The notes below the pieces were generated by a model, which searched no databases, had not been told where the DNA came from, and saw only the letters and a program-made list of their open reading frames with translations. A stretch of 64,000 nt of DNA, taken from Sporosarcina luteola (GTDB lineage Bacteria; Bacillota; Bacilli; Bacillales_A; Planococcaceae). The stretch lies in assembly GCF_007991495.1 (NCBI RefSeq), contig NZ_BJYL01000004.1:1-64000 (forward strand), read 5' to 3'. Shown here one piece after another: positions 50,512 through 60,111 of this stretch. How positions within the stretch are numbered: the first letter of the stretch is position 1; every line of letters begins with the position of its first letter. The position numbers and the translations under genes were made by a program.

Positions 50512-52854
50512 TTATGGGTGCATATCTGATTCACCTTTAGAAACGAGCACTTGTCTTGGCTTGCTTCCCTCCGGAGGACCTACGACTCCCCTTAACTCCA
50601 TTTGATCCACAATCCGGGCGGCCCTTGAGTATCCGACTCTGAATTTTCGTTGGAGCATGGAAACGGACGCTGTCTGCATCTCTGTGACGAGCTGAACAGC
50701 TTCATCATACAACTCGTCGGTCTCCTCGTACGGTTGAACTTCTTCTATATCTGATGGTATCATTTCTTCCTGATATTGCGCTTTTTGCTGTTCGATAACG
50801 AAATCAACAATACTTTCAACTTCCTGGTCGGAAACAAAAGCTCCTTGGACCCTGACTGGCTTCGATGCGCCTGCTGGAAGGAAGAGCATATCTCCGCGAC
50901 CCAGAAGTTTTTCCGCACCGGATCCATCCAAGATGGTTCTTGAATCGACAGCGGACGAAACTGCAAAGGCAATCCTTGAAGGGATATTCGCTTTGATAAT
51001 ACCTGTAATGACATCCACGCTTGGACGTTGAGTCGCGATGATTAAATGGATGCCAGCAGCTCTCGCCATTTGGGCAAGACGCGTGATAGAGTCTTCAACA
51101 TCGCTTGAAGCGACCATCATCAAATCGGCTAATTCGTCTACAATGACGACGATGTATGGCATTCTCGGATGCTTTTCATCGTTTTCTTCATTCCACTGTT
51201 CGATGTGATCATTATACCCTTCAATATTACGAGTTCCTGTATGTGAAAACAGTTCGTATCTCCGTTCCATTTCAGAGACAACTTTTTTCAAAGCTTGGGA
51301 TGCTTTTCTTGGATCGGTTACGACGGGTGCCAATAAATGAGGTACCCCGTTGTAGACATTCAATTCAACCATTTTCGGGTCAATCATCATCATTTTCACT
51401 TCATGTGGCTTAGCGCGCATCAGTATACTGACAATAATTCCGTTAATGCAGACACTTTTACCGCTTCCGGTCGACCCTGCAACAAGGACATGCGGCATTT
51501 TATTCAATTCAGCCATCATGGCTTGTCCGGTTACATCCCTGCCTAGTGCAATCATCAACTTCGATTCAGGTCGATTGTTTTCCCTCGCCTCAATCACTTC
51601 TCTTAAACTGACAATGGCAACCGAATTATTAGGAACCTCAATGCCGACCGCCGACTTGCCCGGTATCGGGGCTTCAATTCGAATATCGCTAGCTGCAAGT
51701 GCGAGGGCGATGTCATCTGACAAGCTTACGATCCTACTCACCTTCACGCCAGTGTCAGGCAGCACTTCATACTTCGTGACGGCAGGACCAAGATGAACTT
51801 GTGTAACTTTTGCCTTCACACCGAAACTTAGGAAGGTCCTTTCCAATTTAGCGGCGTTAGCATGAATGGAATCATATTCTGCGGATTGATCATTGGACGG
51901 CGTTTGTTGAAGTAATGATGGCGGCGGTAAGATGTAGGAAGTATTTTCTTCCTCGCCTTCGACCCCCGAATACGTCGATGTGGCAACATTGTTTTCCGGC
52001 TCAGGTACTTCAAGCTCTTCTTTTTCTACCACAGCAACCGGCTCATCAGAGAAGCTTTTATCAATATTCTCCGTGAAGGTCGAAATGATCGGTTTTGTAG
52101 CAGCCTCTTCTTGTTTGACCAGGACGGATGGATCTGCAACGATTGGATCGTTTTCGGCTGTTTTCTTCTTTTGGATTCGCGACATGCTAGTTGCATTCGA
52201 TTTCTCTTGTTTTTTAGCAGGCTTCTTCTTTTTTCGATCGTCTTTCAAAAAAGATACGAGCTTCGGATAAAGGTCCGCAACATATGGTACTAATGCCTTG
52301 CCCGTTAAAAGAATGATACCAATTAACAAAAGGAGTATACCCGCAACAGTCGCACCAGCGGAGTCAAATAATGAATGAAATAGTGCGAACAGAAGCGCAC
52401 CTGCTACTCCACCACCTAACGCTCCACTTCTTGAAACAATACCTTCGTTAGTAATTAGCACTTTCCATGTTTCTTTTATTGCCGAATTTGACATAAGTAC
52501 TTTGCTTTCATATAGTTCTTTGAATAAATGAATATGACTGAATAACAGCAGACTTGCGAGTATGAACAAACTCCCGCCGACGATCCTGTTTTTCCAGCCA
52601 ACCGTCTTCCGCTTGACCATGAAAAGAAGTGCTTGGACAATCAACAGGAAAGACAATGCTCCATGCCAGTTACCGAATAATAGTCTTGCAAATGAAGATA
52701 GACCCCTACCGACGATACCGAATTCGAAAATGATGATAATCGCCAAACCGATCATTGTCAGGCCTGCAACTTCGTAGAGTAATGGGTTGACGCCATCATT
52801 CTTTTTCTTCGATGCGCTCGCCTTCTTTTTCTTCTTCGTTTTCTTAGACATACT
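50512..52854 (-). CDS. spoIIIE: DNA translocase FtsK/SpoIIIE
   Basis: This 780-residue DNA pump moves the chromosome into the forespore or across closing septa. It has four or five N-terminal transmembrane helices (about residues 25-165) and a charged linker. The motor domain has Walker [17 protein letters not shown] and Walker [15 protein letters not shown], followed by a C-terminal gamma winged helix ([20 protein letters not shown]). I use the ATG at 52854 behind GGAGGAGGAGT; the frame to 52920 is unsupported. tepA, found between rnjB and spoIIIE in B. subtilis, is missing. Confidence 0.97.
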   Translation of the reverse strand, partial: SMSKKTKKKKKASASKKKNDGVNPLLYEVAGLTMIGLAIIIIFEFGIVGRGLSSFARLLFGNWHGALSFLLIVQALLFMVKRKTVGWKNRIVGGSLFILASLLLFSHIHLFKELYESKVLMSNSAIKETWKVLITNEGIVSRSGALGGGVAGALLFALFHSLFDSAGATVAGILLLLIGIILLTGKALVPYVADLYPKLVSFLKDDRKKKKPAKKQEKSNATSMSRIQKKKTAENDPIVADPSVLVKQEEAATKPIISTFTENIDKSFSDEPVAVVEKEELEVPEPENNVATSTYSGVEGEEENTSYILPPPSLLQQTPSNDQSAEYDSIHANAAKLERTFLSFGVKAKVTQVHLGPAVTKYEVLPDTGVKVSRIVSLSDDIALALAASDIRIEAPIPGKSAVGIEVPNNSVAIVSLREVIEARENNRPESKLMIALGRDVTGQAMMAELNKMPHVLVAGSTGSGKSVCINGIIVSILMRAKPHEVKMMMIDPKMVELNVYNGVPHLLAPVVTDPRKASQALKKVVSEMERRYELFSHTGTRNIEGYNDHIEQWNEENDEKHPRMPYIVVIVDELADLMMVASSDVEDSITRLAQMARAAGIHLIIATQRPSVDVITGIIKANIPSRIAFAVSSAVDSRTILDGSGAEKLLGRGDMLFLPAGASKPVRVQGAFVSDQEVESIVDFVIEQQKAQYQEEMIPSDIEEVQPYEETDELYDEAVQLVTEMQTASVSMLQRKFRVGYSRAARIVDQMELRGVVGPPEGSKPRQVLVSKGESDMHP

Positions 52855-52952
52855 CCTCCTCCTTTCACAAAAAGGATTTCCCGCCAACGGTCGGCACGGA
52901 AATCCTTCTCTGTAGATCATACGGTTTTATGAATTTCCGATTTTCAGATCAC

Positions 52953-54620
52953 TTAGTATTCCATGATGATAGGAATGATCATCGGTCTTCTTTTCGTTTG
53001 TTGGAATAGATATGAACTTAACGTGTCACGGATCTCTTGCTTTATGTTTGTCCATTCAAATGTATCTTTATTCACATACTTCTCGACAATCTTCCGAACG
53101 AGATTTCTTGCATCTTCCAGCAATTCCTCTGATTCACGTACATAAACAAAACCGCGGGAGACAATCTCAGGACCTGCTGCTATTTTTTTCTGTCTCCGGC
53201 TTAATGTTACGACGACAGTGAATATGCCATCTTGCGACAATAGTTTTCGATCACGTAAAACAATATTGCCTACGTCCCCTACGCCGATTCCGTCAATGAG
53301 AATATTCCCTGCTTGAACACGGCCGCTCATTCTCATCTTATTATTTTTATATTCGACAATATCTCCCTTGTCTGCTATGAAAATCTGAGATTTTTGCAAT
53401 CCGACGTGTTGAGCAAGTTTTGAGTGGGCAATAAGCATTTTATATTCACCTTGGATCGGTATAAAATACTTCGGTTGCATCAAATTCAACATGAGCTTCA
53501 AGTCTTCCTGGCTTCCATGTCCCGACACATGGACATTGCGGGATGAAGTAAGGACATTGGCCCCTGCTTTCGCCAATTCATTCGCCATTTTGAACATTGA
53601 GACTTCCATCCCAGGAGAAGGAGTAAATGTAATGAGCACCGTATCTGTATCTTTTATTTTAATATCTTTATGGAACTTACGTACAATCTTTTCAAGTGCG
53701 TCAAGCGGTTCGCCTTGATTGCCCGTTACAATGATGACGATTTGGTCATCGCTGTACTTTCCAATATCCTTCACTGAGATGACCATATCTTCGTCAATTT
53801 GTAAATAGCCAAGGCGCTTTCCTACCTCGAAATAGCTCTCTAGGCTTTTACCGACTACCGCCACTTTTTTTCCGGTTTCCAAAGCTTTATCGAACACTTG
53901 CTGGATCCGGATGAAATTCGAAGCATAAAGCGCAACTAAAATCCGGCCTTCTGCACCATAAAATGTCGTTGACAGCTGCTCTTCTATAACAACTTCGGAA
54001 GTCGTATAACCCGGGCGTTCAGCTTCATTTGAATCCGACATGAGAATAAAAACGCCTTCTTCGCCTAACGAAGCCATTTTTGCAATATCTGGTCGGTATT
54101 TCCCTTTCGCAGCTTGGTCAAATTTAAATTCGCCCGTGTGGACGATAGCTCCTTCACTCGTATGGAAGACGATGCCAAGGGAGTCAGGGATACTATGTGT
54201 AGTATGGAAGAACGTCACATGCGTCCGTTTGAAATTCATACGACTTTTATTCGTAACTTCAAAAAACTTCACGCCAGCCGGTGCTGGCATATCTTTTAAA
54301 TGCTCTTTCGCAAGCGCTAATGTCAGTTTCGAACCGTAAACGGGTGCTTGTACTTTTTGAAGAAGGTAAGCGATGGAACCAATTGCATCCTCATGGCCAT
54401 GAGTCAAGAAGATTCCTTTCACCCGGTCTTTATTTTCTTCGATATACGTAACATCCGGAATGACGATGTCGATTCCGAGCATTTCCCCTTCAGGGAACAT
54501 TAACCCTGCATCTACGATGAATAGTTCATCATCAATTTCGACCACGTACATCGCTTTTCCGATTTCCCCGACTCCTCCTAAAGGGATGACTCTTATTATT
54601 TCGTTTTTTATATTTGCCAC
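52953..54620 (-). CDS. rnjB: ribonuclease J2
   Basis: This 555-residue metallo-beta-lactamase/beta-CASP RNase pairs with RNase J1 in mRNA and rRNA processing. The zinc motif reads LTHGHEDAIGS, with Ala in place of the last His of HxHxDH, a sign of the J2 type with reduced activity. HTTHSIPDSLG, DSNEAERPGY and VHVSGHGSQEDLKL are intact. GTG start with AGGAGG 7 nt upstream. Position between dapA and spoIIIE is that of B. subtilis rnjB. Confidence 0.93.
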   Translation of the reverse strand: MANIKNEIIRVIPLGGVGEIGKAMYVVEIDDELFIVDAGLMFPEGEMLGIDIVIPDVTYIEENKDRVKGIFLTHGHEDAIGSIAYLLQKVQAPVYGSKLTLALAKEHLKDMPAPAGVKFFEVTNKSRMNFKRTHVTFFHTTHSIPDSLGIVFHTSEGAIVHTGEFKFDQAAKGKYRPDIAKMASLGEEGVFILMSDSNEAERPGYTTSEVVIEEQLSTTFYGAEGRILVALYASNFIRIQQVFDKALETGKKVAVVGKSLESYFEVGKRLGYLQIDEDMVISVKDIGKYSDDQIVIIVTGNQGEPLDALEKIVRKFHKDIKIKDTDTVLITFTPSPGMEVSMFKMANELAKAGANVLTSSRNVHVSGHGSQEDLKLMLNLMQPKYFIPIQGEYKMLIAHSKLAQHVGLQKSQIFIADKGDIVEYKNNKMRMSGRVQAGNILIDGIGVGDVGNIVLRDRKLLSQDGIFTVVVTLSRRQKKIAAGPEIVSRGFVYVRESEELLEDARNLVRKIVEKYVNKDTFEWTNIKQEIRDTLSSYLFQQTKRRPMIIPIIMEY

Positions 54621-54728
54621 TTTGTTTCCTCCTAAAATTTGTTTAAAAAAGACTGGTGTATGACATTAGACCGTCTATGTATGAATAAGTTTTTTATGTT
54701 GAAGACCCGTCCACAACGACTAAGTTTC

Positions 54729-54758
54729 ATTATACGTGAGAATAGCTCGTATACACAA
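54729..54758 (-). promoter_or_regulatory. promoter of rnjB
   Basis: The minus strand reads -35 TTGTGT (54753-54758), 18-bp spacer, -10 TATAAT (54729-54734), leaving a ~100-nt leader. A type A repeat lies immediately upstream. Confidence 0.65.
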
Positions 54759-54763
54759 ATAAA

Positions 54764-54880
54764 AAAAGCGCAGGGTGCCCGACTAAAGTCGACAGGCATA
54801 AGGTAAAGATGCGAAGTGGCGATCTTTGCCACACAGCAGCTTTACCTTATAACCCGAGACTCTGGCACCCGCAGCTAGAT
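54764..54880 (+). repeat. type A hairpin element, copy A5 (divergent)
   Basis: This is the most diverged copy (~117 bp), but all arms remain paired: GGGTGCC/GGCACCC outer, AAGGTAAAG/CTTTACCTT middle, GTGGC/GCCAC tip. It fills the gap between the rnjB promoter and the dapA terminator. Confidence 0.85.
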
Positions 54881-54881
54881 T

Positions 54882-54909
54882 AAAAAAGCCGGCAATGGAT
54901 ACCGGCTTT
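54882..54909 (-). terminator. terminator of dapA
   Basis: AAAGCCGG/CCGGCTTT (54902-54909 with 54885-54892) is followed by a U-tract on the minus strand, 4 bp after the dapA stop. Confidence 0.92.
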
Positions 54910-54912
54910 GCA

Positions 54913-55803
54913 TTAATGAAATACAAGCTGATGATCTTTGAATTGTTTCCAAACTGAATCGAATGCCGTGGAGTCTTTGCCAAAATCCGTCAAAGGCATT
55001 CTCACCCCTCCGGTATCAATTCCAATTTTTCTGAGTGCATATTTGACAGGAACAGGATTCGGAGCGGAAAAGACCGCGTGGAATAGGGGCAATAATGCGC
55101 GATGCATGGCACTGGCCTGTTTTGTATTACCGGATTTGAATGCATTAATCATTTGCTGCATTTCCGCTCCGACTACGTGGGATGCGACCGAGATGACGCC
55201 ATCTCCACCAATCGATAAAACAGGCAATGTCAACGCGTCATCCCCGCTGTACATCTTAAAGCCTTCATCCGTACCAGTTATGATTTCCGACATCTGATCC
55301 AGGCTTCCACTTGCTTCCTTTACTGCGCGGATGTTGTTGATTTTAGATAATTCAATGACGGTTTGCGCCTCCATATTCACTGCAGATCTACCGGGAATGT
55401 TGTAAAGCATTATCGGAAGTCGAGTCTCGCGGGCAATATGGGTAAAATGGGCGACAATGCCTTTTTGATCCGGCTTGTTATAATAAGGTGTGACGAGCAT
55501 AATTCCATCCGCACCAAGCGCTTCTGCCTGTTTTGTCAGTTTGACGGTTTCCGCAGTATTGAAAGTCCCTGTACCTGCAACGACGGGTATTCTTTTCTTA
55601 ACGATTTCAATTGCATATTTAAATAGATTGGATTTTTCTTCGTGATTTAGTGTGGGGGACTCGCCAGTTGTACCACATACGATTAATGAGTCTGTCCCTG
55701 TTGCTATAAGATGTTCGATCAGCGCTTCTGTCAAATCATAATCGATGTCACCCGTTTCAGAGAAAGGAGTGACCATCGCTGTTCCAATTTGTCCAAGCTC
55801 CAT
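54913..55803 (-). CDS. dapA: 4-hydroxy-tetrahydrodipicolinate synthase
   Basis: The enzyme condenses pyruvate with aspartate semialdehyde, the first step towards lysine, diaminopimelate and the spore compound dipicolinate. The 296-residue TIM barrel has the Schiff-base Lys in IRAVKEASG, the Tyr in LPIMLYNIPGRS and TTGESPTL. I use the ATG at 55803, 9 nt after AAGGA; the ATG at 55812 touches that site. It follows asd by ~70 bp. Confidence 0.97.
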   Translation of the reverse strand: MELGQIGTAMVTPFSETGDIDYDLTEALIEHLIATGTDSLIVCGTTGESPTLNHEEKSNLFKYAIEIVKKRIPVVAGTGTFNTAETVKLTKQAEALGADGIMLVTPYYNKPDQKGIVAHFTHIARETRLPIMLYNIPGRSAVNMEAQTVIELSKINNIRAVKEASGSLDQMSEIITGTDEGFKMYSGDDALTLPVLSIGGDGVISVASHVVGAEMQQMINAFKSGNTKQASAMHRALLPLFHAVFSAPNPVPVKYALRKIGIDTGGVRMPLTDFGKDSTAFDSVWKQFKDHQLVFH

Positions 55804-55873
55804 TCTGACCATTCCTTTTCATAACTTTATCAAAAGCAGCCACCTATTCACCTATTCAAACAAAATCTAACTT

Positions 55874-56905
55874 TTACTTGATCAATTCTTCGGCGATTTG
55901 TACCGAATTTAGTGCCGCTCCTTTTAGGAGGTTGTCTGCAACAATCCATAAGTGGAATCCCCCCGGATGTTTCGGGTCTTTACGGATACGGCCAACAAAC
56001 ACCTCATCCTTGCCTTCCGCGAATAACGGCATCGGGTATGTTTGTGTGGATGGGTCGTCTTGCACGACAACGCCTGATGCACCTTTCATAGCTGATTGGA
56101 TATCTTCCACCGTCGCATTGACATCGTCCGTTTCGATATAAACTGACTCGGAATGACCTGTTACGACCGGAAGGCGCACACAAGTGGCGGTGACTGCTAA
56201 ATTCTGATCACCGAAGATCTTTTTCGTTTCATTCATCATTTTAAGTTCTTCCAACGTATAACCTGAATCATCGAACATATCGATTTGAGGGATTGCATTG
56301 AAAGCAATTGGATAATGCTTGGCTGCTGATGCGGAAGGAAGAATATCCGCCTTACTATTTGACCGTTCTTGGAATTCCTTGCTTTGCGCTTCTAGCTCAT
56401 CAATCGCTTCCGCTCCTGCACCGGATACCGCCTGGTACGTCGACACGATTATTCGACTGATGCCAAACTTTTCTTTTACCGGTTGTAGTGCCGCAACCAT
56501 TTGGATCGTTGAGCAATTCGGATTAGCTATGATCCCTTCATGCTCATTCAACATATGGGGGTTCACTTCAGGAACGACTAACGGCACTCCTTCTTCCATT
56601 CTGAAAGCACTTGTATTGTCGATGACGACTGCTCCCCGCTTCACCGCTTCGGGCGCAAATTTCTGGGAGACGGAACCGCCTGCACTAAAAAAGGCGATAT
56701 CTATTCCCTCAAACGATTCGGGGACAGTTTCTTCAACGATATATGTTTGCCCGCCTGCAGAAATTTCAGTACCAGCAGAACGTTTTGATGCGAGCATTTT
56801 AATGGTTTTCGCCGGAAACTTGCGCTCTAAAAGCTTTTCAAGTATTTTCGTTCCAACAGCTCCAGTCGCTCCGACAATTGCCACATTCAGATTTTCATTA
56901 TTCAT
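55874..56905 (-). CDS. asd: aspartate-semialdehyde dehydrogenase
   Basis: It reduces aspartyl phosphate to aspartate semialdehyde for lysine, threonine and dipicolinate synthesis. The 343-residue protein has the NADP motif VAIVGATGAVGTKIL near the N-terminus, the catalytic Cys in ANPNCSTIQM and the His in VRLPVVTGHSESV. GGGGAGACAGAG precedes the ATG. It is downstream of dpaA-dpaB. The aspartokinase gene that follows asd in B. subtilis is absent. Confidence 0.98.
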   Translation of the reverse strand: MNNENLNVAIVGATGAVGTKILEKLLERKFPAKTIKMLASKRSAGTEISAGGQTYIVEETVPESFEGIDIAFFSAGGSVSQKFAPEAVKRGAVVIDNTSAFRMEEGVPLVVPEVNPHMLNEHEGIIANPNCSTIQMVAALQPVKEKFGISRIIVSTYQAVSGAGAEAIDELEAQSKEFQERSNSKADILPSASAAKHYPIAFNAIPQIDMFDDSGYTLEELKMMNETKKIFGDQNLAVTATCVRLPVVTGHSESVYIETDDVNATVEDIQSAMKGASGVVVQDDPSTQTYPMPLFAEGKDEVFVGRIRKDPKHPGGFHLWIVADNLLKGAALNSVQIAEELIK

Positions 56906-57086
56906 CTCTGTCTCCCCTTTATTACTGTTTAGTAACGGCTTGTGAGTAATAATGCAATATATTGATTATCCATGCAATCATTATTGAAACATAATTTTGC
57001 AAGATTGAAACAACATTCTAAGCCCCACAAGAGTTCATTGGAGAAATTATATCACATCCGTAAATATTCTGCTTTGTACTTTTATT

Positions 57087-57671
57087 TTATTCATGAATAA
57101 TTAAGAGCGGTTGGAGTTGCTTGTATTTTAGCGCTGCGGCTGCGGCTGGAACCATTAGTGTGAAATCGGAGATTAGGGAGTTTGGTTTCTTGAATGGATC
57201 GTCTTGACCAAAAGGGATGAAAAATACATTTTTCATATTTAGAAGCTTCATCACATTTTGACCGTTTAAACCTAAAGCATCATTTGTCGATATACCGAGC
57301 AATACCGGACTGCCATTTCGCAAGGTAGCTTTCGCGGCCATTAAAACAGGTGAATCCGTAGCGGCATTCGCAAATTTGCTAATAGAATTTCCGGTCATCG
57401 GAGCGATGATCATAATATCCACCGGATTACTCGGACCAAACGGCTCGGCACCAACAATCGTAGAAATAACTTTTTCGCCAGTTGCTCCTTCAATCCTTTG
57501 TATCCATTCCTCACCCGTTCCGAAACGGGTGGCGGCGGTTAAAACAGAGTGAGTAATTATCGGCACAACTGTGGCACCATTATCTTGTAATGCACTAATT
57601 ACAGGCAATATTTGGTCATACGTGCAATGTGATGCCGTAATACCAAGGCCAATTCTCTTTCCCTGTAGCAT
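57087..57671 (-). CDS. dpaB: dipicolinate synthase subunit B (flavoprotein-like)
   Basis: This 194-residue flavoprotein-fold subunit has GKRIGLGITASHCTYDQ at the N-terminus and MIIAPMTGNSISKFANA. With DpaA it makes dipicolinic acid in the mother cell for export to the spore core. It lies 12 bp after dpaA. Expression in B. subtilis is sigma-K dependent; I did not identify that promoter here. Confidence 0.95.
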   Translation of the reverse strand: MLQGKRIGLGITASHCTYDQILPVISALQDNGATVVPIITHSVLTAATRFGTGEEWIQRIEGATGEKVISTIVGAEPFGPSNPVDIMIIAPMTGNSISKFANAATDSPVLMAAKATLRNGSPVLLGISTNDALGLNGQNVMKLLNMKNVFFIPFGQDDPFKKPNSLISDFTLMVPAAAAALKYKQLQPLLIIHE

Positions 57672-57683
57672 CTCTTTCCCCTT

Positions 57684-58463
57684 TCATCTACTATTCATCC
57701 TCAGTAGCGCTTCGGCTAAAGCCTTTGCGGCATCGACCGGAAAATGTTTTCCGGGCAATCCGAGGTGTATTGTATAGTATTCATCAGGGACATTGTCCTT
57801 TAGGCAACCAGGCGCTGACGCCAAGTCAAAAATGCGGATATTGGCATTTTGACTGACGCTCAACCATCTTGACGGAATTGTATTGATGAAGAATCCTTCC
57901 AAACTCACTTCGTCTGTCGTTAAAGGCATTGTATTGTAGCCGAGGGCGGCCGCTTCGCCAAGTTGATCATCAGAGCGGGCCAATATTGTCACAGATGCTC
58001 CGAGTGAAGAGAGGACTTCCGCGGTCATTTTGGCGACTTTGCCAAAACCTGCAATGTAAAAATGTTCACCAAAGATTCGCCTTTTCGTTGAAGAATAAAA
58101 CTCAGTTAAAAAGCCTTCAGCCGTCAATCTTGCATTTTCCCAGACGAATTCGATTTCTTTCAAATAGGGCTGGACAGTTAGCCCCGCTTCGTGGAAGGGA
58201 GTCAGCCATTCTACAGAAGCAACACCGGGAAAAAGAATCGCATCCTTTTGGATTTTATCTACAGGGATTGCGCCTTCCATCTGTAAAACTGGACACACGA
58301 TGCGGTTTGGCGCGAACTCATCAAGGGCATGAGACAATTGGTCGGTATAAACATTTCCATTATGATGGAAAGTATTAGCGCCAAGTTCCTTCATAATTCG
58401 ACTGCATTCAGATATCCGTTGATCAGTTCCGATGAAAAGCCATTTTTCGTCAATATTCGTCAA
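57684..58463 (-). CDS. dpaA: dipicolinate synthase subunit A
   Basis: This 259-residue subunit has a Rossmann domain (FYIAGFGKVAKMTAEVLSSLGA) and IRIFDLASAPGC, followed by HLGLPGKHFPVDAAKALAEAL. It is some 35-40 residues shorter than B. subtilis SpoVFA (~297 from memory), mainly in the first domain. The start is TTG at 58463 (9 nt after GGGGG) or TTG at 58469 (only 3 nt away). Either way it begins inside the end of ymxH. Confidence 0.9.
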   Translation of the reverse strand: MTNIDEKWLFIGTDQRISECSRIMKELGANTFHHNGNVYTDQLSHALDEFAPNRIVCPVLQMEGAIPVDKIQKDAILFPGVASVEWLTPFHEAGLTVQPYLKEIEFVWENARLTAEGFLTEFYSSTKRRIFGEHFYIAGFGKVAKMTAEVLSSLGASVTILARSDDQLGEAAALGYNTMPLTTDEVSLEGFFINTIPSRWLSVSQNANIRIFDLASAPGCLKDNVPDEYYTIHLGLPGKHFPVDAAKALAEALLRMNSR

Positions 58464-58725
58464 GGTCAAAATCCCCCATACTATGCGTTTTTCCGAAAAG
58501 AATGCGATGTTCCCCTATTAATACAATTTCGCTCCATGGGATGAATTCGGATGTTTCCTGTTCACGATTACGGAACGGGAAACGCCCGAATTTCTTCTTC
58601 ACTTCAAAGCCGATGATTTCACCGGTTTTACGATTGAATATTAAATCCGTATCCGCTAGAAATCCATAGCGGATTCCTTCTTCTACTTGGATAAGCTCTT
58701 TTTGTGCCATTTCTGATAGCAGCAT
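58450..58725 (-). CDS. ymxH: YlmC/YmxH family PRC-barrel protein
   Basis: This 91-residue PRC-barrel protein has MLLSEMAQKELIQVEEGIRYG, a LIFNRKTGEIIGFEV strand pair and a C-terminal IPWSEIVLIGEHRILF. It is a sporulation-associated family with no established activity. It is the upstream neighbour of dpaA and overlaps it by 14-20 bp, so the two are probably co-translated. Order ymxG-ymxH-dpaA-dpaB matches B. subtilis. Confidence 0.92.
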   Translation of the reverse strand: MLLSEMAQKELIQVEEGIRYGFLADTDLIFNRKTGEIIGFEVKKKFGRFPFRNREQETSEFIPWSEIVLIGEHRILFGKTHSMGDFDLDEY

Positions 58726-58747
58726 ATCCTTCCCCCTTTTAACAGTC

Positions 58748-60007
58748 CTACTTCATCATATGATTCAAGGGGAGCAAAGCTGCACTTTTTGGAGCGATTA
58801 TGGAAATGGCTCGTTCATCTGTAAAAGTTTCATATGCGATTCTGTTGACATCATTCAACGTAACATTGTCAATCAATGCTACCACTTCGTCGATCGACTT
58901 ATGCTCGTGAAGGATCAGTTCATTTTTCCCGTTCCGATGCATTCTTGATTCTGAACTTTCAAGGCCTAATAAGAAACTGCCTTTCAATTGCTCTTTCGCA
59001 TTGATTAACTCCGTTTCAGTTACACCTTTAGATTTTATTTCACCAATAATTTTCTCCATCGCCGATTGCATCTCCCCTAAATGTTCTGGACTCGTTCCAC
59101 CATAAACGACGAATGATCCTGTCATCATGTAGGATGAGTAATAGGAGAAGACCGAATAGGCAAGTCCACGCTCTTCACGTATCTCTTGGAACAAGCGTGA
59201 TGACATTGTACCGCCAACGATGCTATCAAGGAGTATAAGATCGTGGAGGCGGTTGTCTCTAAGAGACAGGCCGGGATAACCGATACAAATATGCGCTTGT
59301 TCGATGTCTTTCTGCTTTGTTATGAGCCCGCTTGTGAAGACAGGAAGGGGTTTGTCCGTGATGTGCTTTATTTCTTCATTTTCGGTAAATGAATCAAATT
59401 GCAATCCAATCGAATCGATTAATTTTTCATCGTAATTACCTGCAATCGATATAACGATATTTTCAGGAGTATATAGTCGGGACATATAGCGTCGGATCAT
59501 TTTTCGGTCAAACTTTTCAATTGTAGATTTTATGCCGCCGATCGATCGTCCGATCGGATGTGTTGGGTACATGACAGACCAAAGCCTTTCATCGACGTCG
59601 TCATCGGGCGTATCTTCCACGGAGGCGATTTCATCTAAAATAACAGATCTTTCTTTTTGGATGTCTTCTTCATCAAACAAGGAATTGAAAAACATATCAG
59701 ATAGAATTTCGATTGCTTTTTCCGCGTGATGATCGAGCACAGTTGTATAGTAACATGTCATTTCTTTTGATGTGTAGGCGTTGATATCACCGCCGATCCG
59801 ATCAAATTCTTCAGCGATGGTTTTTGCATTTCGCTTCGATGTTCCTTTAAATAGCATATGTTCGATGAAATGTGACAGTCCCCATTCATCGGCAGTTTCG
59901 TCCAAAGATCCAGCCTTTACCCATATGCCGATTGCGACCGAGCGGACGTAAGGCATTTTTTCGTGGATAATTCTTACTCCGTTTTTGCATGTTGTTTTGT
60001 TTATCAT
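58748..60007 (-). CDS. ymxG: M16-family zinc protease YmxG
   Basis: This 419-residue single-subunit M16 peptidase (processing-protease type) has the zinc motif LSHFIEHMLFKGT at about residues 45-57 and the distal Glu in ERSVILDEIASVED. Substrates are not known. It is downstream of pnp with a terminator between them and 22 bp upstream of ymxH. Confidence 0.94.
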   Translation of the reverse strand: MINKTTCKNGVRIIHEKMPYVRSVAIGIWVKAGSLDETADEWGLSHFIEHMLFKGTSKRNAKTIAEEFDRIGGDINAYTSKEMTCYYTTVLDHHAEKAIEILSDMFFNSLFDEEDIQKERSVILDEIASVEDTPDDDVDERLWSVMYPTHPIGRSIGGIKSTIEKFDRKMIRRYMSRLYTPENIVISIAGNYDEKLIDSIGLQFDSFTENEEIKHITDKPLPVFTSGLITKQKDIEQAHICIGYPGLSLRDNRLHDLILLDSIVGGTMSSRLFQEIREERGLAYSVFSYYSSYMMTGSFVVYGGTSPEHLGEMQSAMEKIIGEIKSKGVTETELINAKEQLKGSFLLGLESSESRMHRNGKNELILHEHKSIDEVVALIDNVTLNDVNRIAYETFTDERAISIIAPKSAALLPLNHMMK

Positions 60008-60041
60008 AATTCATTCCCCCACTTTGTTTCGTTAGAAAGAA

Positions 60042-60082
60042 CAAAAAGCCTCCGTCTTCACACCATCGCAAAGAGGGGCTTT
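60042..60082 (-). terminator. terminator of pnp
   Basis: AAAGCC...GGCTTT with inner CTC/GAG pairs is followed on the minus strand by further U, just after the pnp stop at 60112. Confidence 0.8.
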
Positions 60083-60111
60083 CCATTATGGTCATTATAG
60101 TTTACAGCTAA

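Noticed and set aside
56319-56945. 208-codon frame opposite asd
   Set aside because: It is antisense to a fully conserved enzyme and has no Shine-Dalgarno or promoter.
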